Under the pieces are notes generated by a model. It worked only from the letters and a program-made list of their open reading frames with translations, did no database searches and was not told the origin of the DNA. From the NCBI GenBank assembly GCA_947579605.1, contig OX388325.1, positions 925,572 to 989,571 of the forward strand: 64,000 nt of DNA, given 5' to 3'. The DNA comes from Athripsodes cinereus. Its lineage: Eukaryota > Arthropoda > Insecta > Trichoptera > Leptoceridae. The position numbers were made by a program, and so were the translations under genes. Below are positions 39,656 through 50,005 of this stretch, piece by piece (positions within the stretch are counted from its first letter, which is position 1; each line of letters starts with the position of its first letter).

Positions 39656-41244
39656 TAGATGATATTTTAATTTAATTGATCATTTAATCTTAACTTAAGT
39701 ATTGTATTTAACAATAACATGTTAAAAGAAACTCGGTCGAGATTGATTTAACGAACTAAGTACGCCATGATGTATGTGTAAGCATTACAAAACAGTTTCA
39801 AATTACAATTTTGGCAATTTATTGTACATGTATGTACAAACATGCTCAAGTATTAAGCAGTGGCGGGACTAGACTATTTACATTAGTTTTGCTTTCAAAT
39901 TCGAAGTTACGATATAATGTTACGTATAATAACAAGTGGTTAGATGGAAGAAATCCACACATAAATATTAGAGTCGGTTCGTATGTATGTATGTGCGTAT
40001 GTCCTTAATGGACTCTGAAATTAGAAAAGACAGAAGTAAAATTATACCTTCCATACGAGGTCTCACCTTCTGGGCAGGTTTAAGGCTAAGAAAAATTTAA
40101 ATATCTTATATATTGATAAAGTTATTACAATTTTAATGAGAACTATCACAAAAATTGTTAAGAAAATGTATGGAAATTTATAAAAGATAAATTAAATAGC
40201 GATATTCATAGTCAAACATTTTTCATTGTATTGAATCAATTTCAAAATGGATGTAACAATAAATACAGCAATACAGAAACTAAATATTTGGAGATTATTT
40301 TGATAATAAAATATAGTGTTTGCTTATGATAAAAAATCCTGAATTGTGTGAATGAAAATTGCAGATTTTTTGACATTTCGAGCGATTTTCTTAATAAAAG
40401 ACGTTACGAGACCATAGAAAACTATGCTGTAGAATAAGAATAGCATTAAGTACTAAATCCATAAACAATGATATTTTAATAAGCACATTATATTAGTACC
40501 TTAGTATTAGCCATGAGTGGGTATCCATTTATTTTCAACTAATATTTTTTATATGCATTATTATGAAATATTTAAAAGTGTACATCCATCCTTAAAGGTT
40601 TTTGTATTTAATTTGAATTCTTGACACAGACAACATTGTTGAAGATAGAACATTATCATGTACAGCGTCCTCGAGGTGCTATGGCACAAAGATGGCGCTT
40701 TAAATACTCTCCGTTATAATTATTATTATTATTAAAGGTTTTCATTTGGGAATACAGGGGGAGAGTACCTAGATGACAATTTATTAATAGTGTCGGTGCA
40801 CACGTAGTAGAATTCCGTAATTATGTAATTTATCAATCAATCTCATTGATAATGACCTGATAAGCCGAAAGACGTCTCTCTCAGAATCATAATCTATAGT
40901 AGAAAAAGACACTTGTTTCAATTAGGTACATAATGGATGACAATTCTGAGTTCTGACTTTACCTTTTTTATTTCATGGTGAATCACTCGAATGCCTATTA
41001 GGTACAACAACAATTTTTTATTGGCCCTTTTATGCATGTATGGAAACCACGGCACTGGTATCTATACTGCAACAGGTAAACAAGATAATATTGTAGTTGT
41101 AGCGTACCGTATTTACGTACCCATATTAATAATACAAACATATGGTTTAGTGATTAATGTAAAGCAGACAATTGCAACATACAAGCCCGCTTTCCGGAAT
41201 CGAACTTAGCACTTACATACTTGTTTATTATCTAGATTTTATTT
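39656..41244. other. Unassigned 1.6 kb
   Basis: No repeat family of this window is recognised, apart from a possible F-like GTGGTTAGATGGAAGAAATC at 39935 and an ATT run near 40717. Reading frames of 65-72 codons at 39811 and 40991 have no recognisable domains. The longest stretch free of identified TEs in the window. Confidence 0.45.
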
Positions 41245-41378
41245 TATTTTTATTTATTTATTCTTTACTGCACATTGATCACAGGCAATCTTACAAATAA
41301 ATACAAATATTTTAATAATACAATCAATATACAGAGAACGAGTTTATTTTGGAGACGCGATTTCTTCCAAGTAACCCA
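41245..41378 (-). mobile_element. Repeat E
   Basis: TTTATTTATTCTTTACTGCACATTGATC.., CAATCAATATACAGAGAACGAG and GCGATTTCTTCCAAGTAACCCA. Nearly full length. TIR element Z is inserted at its 5' border. Confidence 0.78.
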
Positions 41379-41941
41379 ATTTCGTTGCCGTGGATGTGAA
41401 GTGATCTAACCCACAAGACAGACATTTCGAGAAAAAGGGTGTTGAAGTTACGCTGTCACATCCGAAAATACTAATCTGACAATAACTAAGTTATTTTTGC
41501 ATGGATTTAGCTAAAATTTTGCAACATATTCGTGATCACATATTCCACTAATATAAATAACAAAATATTAAAGAATTTTTATATTTTATAAGTAAACACG
41601 AATTTATCACTTGGGTTATTTCACCACTGTAGCTGAGAAAGATCCAGCTGTAAAAAAGTTGTTGGAAAGTTAGGCGCTATGCGGCTTAGATCTTTTCACT
41701 TCTATAATTTAATTGAACTATTTGTTAGTGAAATGCTCTAACACACACTTGAAATGATGTAAAAATACTTGACATCTCTTTAAAATCTTCCAAAAATGCC
41801 CTTTAAAAATATCAAAGCACTTATTTTCTTCACCACAATGTTCTCCATGGTTTTCTGAACAAAACTGCATACTTAACTCATTTTTTTAAAAAAGTGTCGC
41901 TTGGATCACTTCACCTCCACGGCAACGATTTTATGAAACGT
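41379..41941. mobile_element. TIR element Z with ATTT target duplication
   Basis: Element 41383-41937, 555 bp. Left end CGTTGCCGTGGATGTGAAGT, right end the reverse complement of CGTTGCCGTGGAGGTGAAGT. ATTT at 41379-41382 and 41938-41941. AT-rich interior with no transposase. Confidence 0.78.
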
Positions 41942-41989
41942 TCACAAAAAAAAAACTTTTTAGTCACAAAAAAAACTATTTTGCAAAAA

Positions 41990-42282
41990 CATGCACGAAG
42001 TGACTATTAGTCAAAAATACGTGCATATCAATCTCGCGGTGTAGAGGTAGCGTGGTATTTTTGACCATAGTCCCTTCGTGCGTCGTATGATTAAGATCAA
42101 GACTAGATTAAGATCGTATTTAGCTTGTTTCAAGAGTAGCCCTACGTATTATTATTATTATTATTTGGATGATTTGTAAAGCGCCGTTTTGTGAAAAAAA
42201 TCCACCTCAAGGGCGAAGGGTATATTAATTTATAATGAGATAGATTAAGATCGTATTAAGATTGTTTCAAGAGTAGCCCTAC

Positions 42283-42283
<1 letters not shown>
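41990..42283. mobile_element. MITE P fragments separated by an L2-like tail
   Basis: 41990-42145 is a P copy lacking its left end (GCACGAAGTGACTATTAGTC to GAGTAGCCCTACGTA). 42146-42235 is a reversed L2-like 3' end (ATTATT.., GCGCCGTTTTGTG, CCACCTCAAGGGCG). 42240-42283 repeats the P right end (GATTAAGATCGTATTAAG..GAGTAGCCCTACGTA). Confidence 0.7.

Positions 42284-42343
<60 letters not shown>
42284..42343. repeat. (TA)30 microsatellite
   Basis: Sixty bases of uninterrupted TA, lying between the P fragment and the 3' end of a minus-strand LINE G. G at 55265-55392 also ends in TATATA, so the array probably grew from a G tail. Confidence 0.95.
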
Positions 42344-42345
<2 letters not shown>

Positions 42346-42575
42346 GAGTTACAATCCACTGGATTAGTCTGCAACGAGTTTTGACTTTCTTCTCCATTCC
42401 TCCCTATTCTCAACAAGTCTTTTCAGCTCTACGTATGAGCCACAGTTCATGTCCCTCTTCAGTTGGTCCATATACGCATCTCTTGGTCGGCCTCTGCCAT
42501 TTATCCCCTCGGTCTTACCCTCCGCAATGGCGATGAGTAGTCCTGGGTGCCTGCCCATACAACCATTTTGGTATC
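42344..42575 (-). mobile_element. LINE family G C-terminus, unbroken reference copy
   Basis: The minus strand encodes MGRHPGLLIAIAEGKTEGIN, GRGRPRDAYMDQLKRDMNCG, SYVELKRLVENREEWRRKSK and LVADQ, ending in a stop near 42364. RTE-like basic tail. It shows the order needed to interpret the split copy at 29940-30805. Confidence 0.8.
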
Positions 42576-42699
42576 AGTTAGAGAACATTCACTACACTCG
42601 TTTTCCTACACCGGGATCAAACTGGTATCAGGGCGCACACTTTTTGTTAAACGGTTCTTAAAAATGGGGAAGGTTAGTCACAGCTACATTCCATATTCC

Positions 42700-43800
42700 A
42701 TAGCGCGCGCGCGCGCATCTCAACAGATATCGTGAACACGGAGAAATCCGAACGACAAACGAAAATAAAAGACGACATGTTTCGTTGTAGCTGCGTTCTA
42801 TCTGTGGTGCATCGTTGTTTTGTCGTAAAATTATTAATGGCGTTGATTGCGAAAACGTTGTAATAAGTGATAAAGTATTTCGGAGATCATCGTCATTATG
42901 AGTGCGAGATGTTGATTGACTGTGCAGTTTATAAAAATATTCACGAGAAACAAGAACGCCATTTGAATTCTGAAGGTAGGAGATATTGTTTTATAATTAT
43001 AATATTTATGTAACTACAAAAATTAAAGAAATTGATACCACCAGCTAGCTGACAAATGATATTGGTAAAATTAGGTTAAAATATTGACGAATCTATGCCA
43101 AATTTGTTGTAATAATCAGATAAATTGCATTTTTGAAATGGCTTGGCATTTAGTATCATTGTTCCAATATGGCCCCACTCGTTTAATGGATCTTAAATGG
43201 TTGTCAAACTGTGCGGCAGTATCTGATATAATTATGTACGTAAATTAATTTTCTTTGAGTAAAAATATTTTTTAATATTTGGTATTTTGATGTTTTTAGA
43301 TATATGCAATCTTGCAGACAAGACATGCACTGTGAAGGAAGTAGACACTTTTATCCAAAATAGTGTTATTAACCATAACAAAGGTTGAAAATAAAGGCGT
43401 AAGTATTATTCATTACACATATACCTATAAGAAATGGAAGTTCTTGTGTTTTTTCTTGTGTGTACTGCTTTATTTAATTTGTTATACCTATGAATGATGA
43501 TGTGCAAGAAGAATAAAACAAATAAATAAATAAAATTGTTTGCAAAGAAAAAAGAGTTATTTAATGAACAATATTTTCTATTTATTTTCAGATTAAAACA
43601 AATAAGAAAATTGGGACAGTAAGAAGATATGCAAATTGAAATGGAAATGACCAATTGATTTAATTAAAACCATTTTTTGAAGACACCATTAGATCATGAA
43701 GTGAAATTTGACCAATTTTTACAATATCTTGCATCTAATTAGACCAGTCTACCTGCAGGAATTTGCAACAGAAATTACATAATTTATTTCAAAATCATTC
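42700..43800 (+). other. Candidate small multi-exon transcription unit
   Basis: A GC/CpG-richer start (CGCGCGCGCGC at about 42705) is followed by plausible GT-AG introns: donor GTAGGA at 42976 with acceptor TTGCAG ending 43317, and donor GTAAGT at 43399 with acceptor TTTATTTTCAG ending 43591. No member of the repeat families covers 42700-43400. It may be a lncRNA, a small gene, the first exons of a long gene, or chance. Confidence 0.25.
42909..43388 (+). CDS. Hypothetical 45-residue spliced ORF
   Basis: Joining 42909-42975 to 43318-43388 removes a 342-nt GT-AG intron and keeps frame: 22 codons, a split GAC codon, then 22 more codons to TGA at 43386-43388. The peptide starts MLIDCAVYKNIHEKQERHLN. 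It is hydrophilic, with two cysteines before and one after the intron. No family recognised. The frame is also open upstream to 42867 but without another ATG. Prediction only: short ORFs over short introns arise by chance in AT-rich DNA, and no coding conservation can be tested here. Confidence 0.2.
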
Positions 43801-44373
43801 TTGTTTATGTACATTAAATTGTTTTACATATGTATGTGTATGTTTTTTTTAATATACTTTCCATTCCATACCGATGTTGGAGTAAGAGTAAAAAAGATGG
43901 TAAATATTTTTAAAAAAAATTTACATAATTCACATTGTTGATAAAACAGGTAGGTATGAATATTATATAATTTTTATCACTCATAGAAATGAGTTAACAC
44001 TTAACTCTATCAAGATCGAACATTTTAATTTCATTTTGTTCATACCCCTTCTGTGCAATGTTGAGCAACACTGGTATTGTTTTGACAACTGTCAATTTAT
44101 TATACGACCAAGACCTTGAGATAACTTTTTCTATAACCGCTACTTCTTTGGGTACACTAAGTGTACTAAACATCATTCAGTGGCAATTTGGGTCCGACGC
44201 GTAGACATTATTCCTTTACATTGTGTTCTTAACATCACGCATTCTCAAATTAGTTGCAGTGCGTGGATATTGAGTGTACATTTTGTCATATAACCTTACA
44301 CTATAGCGTTTAGAACACGGCGGGTGAACATCGTATGTACAATATGTGTATGGATTATTTTGTGGCTGATATT
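43801..44373. other. Unassigned stretch
   Basis: No element recognised. Confidence 0.4.
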
Positions 44374-44690
44374 TTAGTCACGGCGACCGTATTTGGTTGT
44401 ATGGGTGATGTTGTGGCCAATCCAGTTAGCTCGTTGTTGGCTGATTCTCTTGAGAAGTTGCCTTTTTTCGCCTACCCTGGTTAATACTTCTTCGTTTTCG
44501 ATGTGTTCCGACCAATGGATCTTCAGCATGCGTCTGTAGCACCACATTTCAAAGGCCGCCAACCGTCCGCTTTCACTCTTGCTGATGGTCCATGTCTCGC
44601 AACCATAAAGCAGAATGCTCCAGACAAAGGCTTTAGTAAGGTTCTTCCTTACGCTTAAATCAAAATAGGTATGAATTGATAACATTTATT
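44374..44690 (-). mobile_element. RTE-like LINE, post-RT region
   Basis: The minus strand is open for 103 codons: SVRKNLTKAFVWSILLYGCE, TWTISKSESGRLAAFEMWCY, RRMLKIHWSEHIENEEVL and RRANWIGH-like QQRANWIGHN. This block (LYGCETWT..RRML..) follows the RT domain of RTE-like LINEs. Truncated at both ends, no catalytic motifs. Confidence 0.82.
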
Positions 44691-45169
44691 CATATTCCTC
44701 ACACATGCATGTTCCCCATTGATAAAAATTAACAGATATTTATTATGAAAGATGCGCATGAACAAGACGTTATTATTATTGTTTCTGTCCCATTCTTTCC
44801 ACGGAGCTGGTTGAATTACATAACATCGTTCGATAAATTAATAATAATATGGCACTAAACAACGCTAACTTTTTTATAATAGGTAATAGTTTTAATATTA
44901 TTATTGATAAGTATGACCTCAAGAAAGATCAACAATCTCCAACAGCCGAGTCATGGGCCTCTAATGGGCGCAAGGCCGCATGCTCGACAATACTATATAT
45001 ACTACTTATTATATATTATTATTATTATAGTTTTGCTTCTGCTCCATTATACAGTATCTACGAGAAGTGACAACTTATACCTAATAGTAAAATAGGCGAT
45101 TTACACAGTGACAAACAATGTACAGTCGCTGACGCTCGCGAAACCTGCTACTACAACGATAGTTAATAA
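44691..45169. other. Unassigned stretch
   Basis: No element recognised. AT-rich with ATT runs. Confidence 0.4.
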
Positions 45170-45872
45170 ATGGGCCACTTGCAGTCGTGGGGGATTTTAA
45201 TAAAATTTGAGATCGGAAAACACAAATATGTCAGTTAAATTTTTTTAAATATATCTAAATGACGACTGAGTGAAATGTTTTTTTTTCTACCTTGTACATT
45301 TAAAAAAAAAAAGATATATCTCGGTTTTGTTATAAACCCAAATACAACCTTATACACCTTTCACACTAAGCTAAAAGCTTGTGCCGTGAAAGGGTAGTTT
45401 GCCGGCACCTGGGATCGAACCACGGACCCCTTATTCTGAAGGCCGAGACTCTACCTCCAGGCTACCGACGAACTAAATAAACATTACATATGTATATAGT
45501 TGTTGTCTGTTGTGTGTTTTCAAGGAATAAATAAATAAATAAAATAAATAAATTATGGAGAATTTCCAAAAATAAAATACAAATTTTTTGACGTTTGGTA
45601 AAACACGTAAAATGGATTTTGACAGCTGATGACGTCACGGAGTCCCATGTGTGTCTGATATTATAATCTGTGGTGCGAAAGTTATTATTATGGTTCACCG
45701 GACTCCGTAACGTCACAGTGCCGCCATATTGTGTTTGATCACTTCGAGAAAATTCAATAATTAAAAGCTTAATATCTAAGAAAATAGTGCAATAAAAATT
45801 AAAATAAATTGTTGTGTTTAATTCATACTAATTGACAATTTTATGTGATAAAAAAATCTGCAAGTGGCCCAT
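45170..45872. mobile_element. TIR element AA (GGGCCACTTGCAG ends, AT duplication)
   Basis: Element 45172-45870, 699 bp including a nested SINE S. Ends GGGCCACTTGCAG and its exact reverse complement. AT on both sides (45170-45171, 45871-45872), which would fit ISL2EU-type transposons. An inner inverted pair GACGTCACGGAGTCC / GGACTCCGTAACGTC lies at 45630-45714. No transposase. Confidence 0.75.
45300..45474 (-). mobile_element. SINE S nested in TIR element AA
   Basis: AGATATATCTCGG, TATAAACCCAAATACAACC, AAGCTTGTGCCGTG, GGGATCGAACCACGGACC and CTACCTCCAGGCTACCGACG. A complete minus-strand copy. Confidence 0.9.
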
Positions 45873-45884
45873 TCGATTGTCCAG

Positions 45885-46205
45885 CAGCTGGGCCCATAGA
45901 CAAAACACATTTTAACGTTACGTTTTTGTTTCGTTATCGTTCGAATATAGACGAGGTTCCTAGAAGTGTCAATTTTTGTAGCTAAAATACACAGTAGTTC
46001 GGCCCAGAGGCCTGCGTCAAAACACATTTTAGCGTTACGTTTTCGTGTCGCAATCGTTCTAATATAGACGACGTTGCGCCAAAGTGACAATTTTCGTAAC
46101 TGTTGTGTATTTTAGCTACAAAAATTGACACTTCTTGCAACGTCGTCTATATTTGAACAACTGCGACACAAAAACGTAACGCTAAAATGTTTTTGATTCA
46201 GGCAG
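45885..46205. mobile_element. MITE T cluster (three arms)
   Basis: ACAAAACACATTTTAACGTTACG at 45901 (forward), CAAAACACATTTTAGCGTTACG at 46018 (forward) and the reverse form CGTAACGCTAAAATG at 46174. 46013-46205 forms one fold-back unit. 45897-45995 is an extra left arm. GTAGCTAAAATACACA occurs at the arm junctions in both orientations. Confidence 0.65.
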
Positions 46206-46260
46206 TTCTGTAACTCAACAAGTAGAAATGTCTTATATTCGAGAAATATATATTGGCAAA
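46206..46260 (+). repeat. Repeat J fragment
   Basis: TCTGTAACTCAACAAGTAGAAATGTCTTATATTCGAGAAA. Its continuation TTTTTACTATATTTACATTATGCC lies at about 46473, beyond repeat H, so H split J. Confidence 0.6.
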
Positions 46261-46465
46261 CTCGCCAGTGGGAAGGGCTATTCAAATGTTTAATGGTCTG
46301 GCTGGAGAAGTTGAAATCTTCAACGTGATGTATGCAGAATTTATAAGAAAATTGAAGATATATTGTAGTTGTGTTGTCGTTTGGATATTGTTAGTTGTCT
46401 TCTTGGATCGCATTGGCCTTCATCTGTTATGATCCTTGTAAGAATCGTCTAATTGTCAATACGCA
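46255..46465 (+). mobile_element. Repeat H inserted in J
   Basis: GGAAGGGCTATTCAAATGTTTAATGGTCTG, GTTGTGTTGTCGTTTGGATATTG and GATCCTTGTAAGAATCGTCTAATTGTCAATA. Parallel copy at 30170-30395. Confidence 0.65.
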
Positions 46466-46589
46466 TTTTGTATTTTTACTATATTTACATTATGCCTTAA
46501 AAACTCTTCCCGATCTTTTTAATTTTTACTTAGAAATTTATAACTAAATCCTATCTGATTCAGTATACTGTTCGTTATATTGTTCGAAA

Positions 46590-46750
46590 AGAATGAAGAC
46601 ATTTTACATCTTAAATTCAGCAGAGATGAGCTAGCCACCCATCCTGAATGTCTTTTTGCATGGAAAGGACGGCTTGCATGTTTAATACATGTTGCTGATC
46701 TTCTGGCTACCCCACTTGTGGATTTGCCATGATAGTGTTGTAGTAGCATC
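46590..46750 (+). mobile_element. Repeat C (SINE-like), 3' half
   Basis: AGACATTTTACATCTTAAATTCAGCAGAGATGAGC through CTGGCTACCCCACTTGTGGATTTGCCATGATAGTGTTGTAGTAG. Confidence 0.78.
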
Positions 46751-47157
46751 TACCACGAATGAGGAAATATATTCTTTGCAGGGCTACTCCACAAAACTTT
46801 GAAAATCTGCTCTTAGTTGTCTGTAGCTATTACTCTCGTTGTCTATGGACAACACGACTAGTATCCTACTCAAATTATACAATGTGTCCGATGCCTTATT
46901 AATATGAATAAAATTATTTTATAAGTATTACTACCTTATTCTTATTATTAATACTGGCTAGGCGTTGTGACAAATAACCTGTGTTATGTGTCCGTTCGTA
47001 ACACTCAACGAAAATTATGTAATGTGTGTTCGAACAAGGTTGGCTGAGAGAAAATAATTTTCACTGTTTTTTTTTTAGTTTAGTTATCGTTATACGAATA
47101 CTTCCCTTATACAGGACACTCAAGAGTTTACAAAAAATTCCAGAAAAAGTCACGGGC
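46751..47157. other. Unassigned stretch
   Basis: Nothing recognised apart from a possible C 5' fragment near 47115-47145. Confidence 0.4.
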
Positions 47158-47235
47158 CATGTGTTGCAACGGCAATAGCAGTTGACTTAAGTTTCAGCAA
47201 GGTTTCAGGTTCAATTCCTAGCTGGATCGCGAAAA
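47158..47235 (+). repeat. tRNA-like SINE head, diverged
   Basis: GGTTCAATTCC at 47209 is an exact Pol III B-box pattern. An A-box-like GGCAATAGCAGTTGAC lies 40 bases upstream. No other copy aligned, so uncertain. Confidence 0.4.
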
Positions 47236-47379
47236 ATTCAACAGAGATTTTCGCGATAGGAGAAAAACTGTTTTAGTGTAATTGAAACAGAACTGGTTAT
47301 CTGGAATAAATGACAATAGTGATAAGTCTGCCAGCTATATTGATATCTGTGCATAGGAGATTATTGCTCAGCTTCCACC

Positions 47380-47565
47380 ATTTCCAACGAACTCGTTGAA
47401 TCCAATAAGGTAAACACTTCCAAATTTGCAGAGGAGCTTCAGCGGGACCAATTGTCTGGAACAGATTACTAGCGTACTTAAAACAGAACAAACCTGTTGA
47501 AAATATAACTGTTCAAGAGAAGTCACGGCTTCCTTGAAATGGTTACGAATAATTCAACGGCGCCA
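47380..47565 (+). mobile_element. LINE family D 3' end
   Basis: ELVESNKVNTSKFAE.., then GTD(Y) and HGFLEMV, followed by CAACGGCGCC of the 3' stem-loop. Several stops. Confidence 0.65.
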
Positions 47566-47824
47566 TATGTAAAGAGTAGAAGACCTATTATTTTTCGCTG
47601 TGGTCTCCACGAAGCAAATAGATCTGTATTCAATCATCAATAATTACTGGAACATCTTCCTACAAAGAGTTTGAAAATCAAAACAAAGTGGAGATTCCTT
47701 TATTTATTCGTCCTGAAAAGAGATGTCTAGTGATCCAACAAAAAACAAAATAAAAAAATTACCTTTCTTTCTTATCTGAACTCCTTGAAGCTGAATCCTT
47801 CGTGAGGTAGAGAGAGAGGTCGAA

Positions 47825-47950
47825 ACGCTGATCTGATCTATCCTTATACGCTTTTTCATTTCCTTCCCGCTTTTAATGCAATTTCTCTAGCATGCTTCAC
47901 CGATTTGTGGCTCTCAACACGCGGCCGTTCTTGAAAATTATTTGTGTGTC
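47825..47950 (-). mobile_element. Diverged RTE-like LINE family A 3' end
   Basis: GAGGTAGAGAGAGAGGTCGAAACG.., ATCTATCCTTATACGCTTTT, CACGCGGCCGTTCTTGA keep A order with many changes. Confidence 0.6.
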
Positions 47951-48633
47951 CAAATTGTCGCAACCGCAGCATTATAAACAATTTTAATACCTAATCAATT
48001 TTGACGGGTTCTGTGTGAAGTTGTCTCATGTACATATATAACAAGTCTCCGCTTCATGTATATATCTGTTAGTCGGAGCGAAATCACTTTATGTCCAAGA
48101 TGTAATTTTTTTGTATGCTATTCAAAACTTCTTCAACAATATTATATTCTCTACTACTACTACCTTTTCTCATAGAGGCATAGAAAGCAGAAGAATTGCC
48201 CGAATCTGCTTTTTTCAAGGTATTAATTGTACTCTTATGTACTTGTATTCAATGATATTTTTATTGCTTTCAAATCTTAGACCATTCCCTCTTGGCAGAA
48301 GTAATGGAAATTTCCAGAGGATCAAAAAAGTTTGTTTTATTGTTCCATACATACATACGTAGTGATACATATAGTTTAGGTTACATTATTGGTGGTGGAA
48401 AGGGTATATGATTGTAAAATCAGCTGATAAAAGTAGAAAATTATATTCATAATTCACTTTGGCCAAAATTTGACATAGCGCAGTCTCCCTCCGACATACA
48501 GATATATGTAGTATTGGTTGCGTTATTGCACATACATATTATTTATATTATGCATTATGGCAAGCCCTCGAGGCATCTTCGCTGCGACTTTAAAACTTTA
48601 CTAACAATAATAATAAAAATAAACGTTTTGTGA
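47951..48633. other. Unassigned stretch
   Basis: No element recognised. Confidence 0.4.
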
Positions 48634-49215
48634 ATGCGATTGTGTAAAAATGTAATGCACCTCTTAATTGAGGTAGTCGGTTACCTGATGATGGTAAAGT
48701 ATTGGGTTTTCAATCGAGAAATCCAGATTCAATATCACCCGTTGCCAAATTCATTTCATCTATACGATACAAGCATATTTCTTTCTGTGAGAATATCTGG
48801 GATATGTATAAAATTGCAAATCCCCCCACCACATAGGAGCCAGGAAATGCATATAAGTTTACCTAGGCATGCAGGAAAGGAAATACAGATAAATTTGCCT
48901 AGGCATGCAGGAAAGGAAATACAGATAAATTTACCTAGGCGTGCAGGAATGGAAATAGAGATAAATTTGCCTAGGCATGCAGGAAAGGAAACGCAGATAA
49001 ATTTGCCTTTGTATGCAGGAAAGGAAATACAGATAAATTTGCCTAGGGGAAAGGAAATACAGATAAATTTGCCTAGGCATGCAGGAAAGGAAATGCAGAT
49101 AAATTTGCTCCCTGTCCATTTTGATTATAATAAATACGTATCAAGAGAGGGGTTTCCACAACTTACCCTTGGATGTTTCAAGAACATCAGTTCTCATGTC
49201 ATCCAGTCAATCTAG
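48634..49215 (+). CDS. Hypothetical ORF containing a 12-residue repeat
   Basis: A 193-codon open frame whose middle (about residues 70-160) is made of PRHAGKEIQINL repeats, encoded by a 36-bp minisatellite. The unit is a multiple of three and one unit is shortened by 9 bp, so frame persists through the array. No signal peptide, transmembrane segment or known domain. The N-terminal 65 residues overlap a tRNA-like sequence (about 48674-48750), which argues against a real protein. Most likely a chance ORF over a satellite. Translation would need ribosome or peptide data. Confidence 0.2.
   Translation: MRLCKNVMHLLIEVVGYLMMVKYWVFNREIQIQYHPLPNSFHLYDTSIFLSVRISGICIKLQIPPPHRSQEMHISLPRHAGKEIQINLPRHAGKEIQINLPRRAGMEIEINLPRHAGKETQINLPLYAGKEIQINLPRGKEIQINLPRHAGKEMQINLLPVHFDYNKYVSREGFPQLTLGCFKNISSHVIQSI
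48838..49112 (+). repeat. Minisatellite, 36-bp unit
   Basis: About 7.5 copies of a unit around CCTAGGCATGCAGGAAAGGA + AATACAGATAAATTTG. Substitutions are few. One unit near 49040-49066 lacks 9 bp (the GCATGCAGG part). The first unit is the most diverged. Confidence 0.93.
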
Positions 49216-49439
49216 AGCAAAAGCTTTCATTTTTTTTTATCCAAGAGTGGGCTCGAGGTGTCCTTATGGGATTCCCTCTACAAAACCCACTAGAAAATTA
49301 AAATACTCCCTTGATGTATCCTTGGTGGAAAATCTCACACCGAGGATGACACATACATATACACAGGATAATGGTAACTAATCTCTTGCATGTGTCGGAT
49401 AATATTATTCCTATTTGCTTATGACAATAAGATAAATGG

Positions 49440-50005
49440 TGCAATCCGACCAATAATTGCAAATAGAAACATATCCACCACAGCTAAAAGGTTGGTGCAC
49501 TCTGCTATCTTAGTGCCAACACTTATGTATGCAAGTGAGACGTGGACATGGTTAAAGAAGGATGAAAGTGGCATAAATGCAGTTGAAATGAGATCACTGA
49601 GAAGGAAGTGTGGTAAAAGTCTGAGAGATCGTGTGCGTAACAGTGAGATACGAAAGGAATGTGGAATGAAAGTTAGTGTAATAACAAGGATGAATGTAAA
49701 TAAGTTAAGATGATTTGGGCACGTGGAAAGAATGAATGAGGACAGAATGACTAAAAAGATATATTTGTCTGAGAGGAATGGTGCTCGGAGACGTGGACGT
49801 CCGAGGATTAAATGGCAAGATCATTTAAATCAAATCCTACAGGACGGTCACGTGTTGAGCACGTTGAACAGGAGAGCATGCATGAGGAATTGTATGACAG
49901 TGACGGAAGCGAAAGATGTGTGCAAGGATAGAAGGAAGTGGCGCTCGATCCTTTCTTCCTACCCCGCGAGGGAAGCGGCGTGATGGTATGTATGTATGTA
50001 TGTAT
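49440..50005 (+). mobile_element. RTE-like LINE family B, best copy
   Basis: Nearly open from RPIIANRNISTTAKRLVHS through LVPTLMYASETWTWLKKDES, RNSEIRKECGMKVSVITRMN, then a TGA in place of the Trp codon of LRWFGH near 49711, then GHVERMNEDRMTKKIYLSER, RRRGRPRIKWQDHLNQILQD and KDVCKDRRKWRSILSSYPAR. It ends in (ATGT)n at 49986-50004. One nonsense change is the only visible damage in this stretch. Confidence 0.9.
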
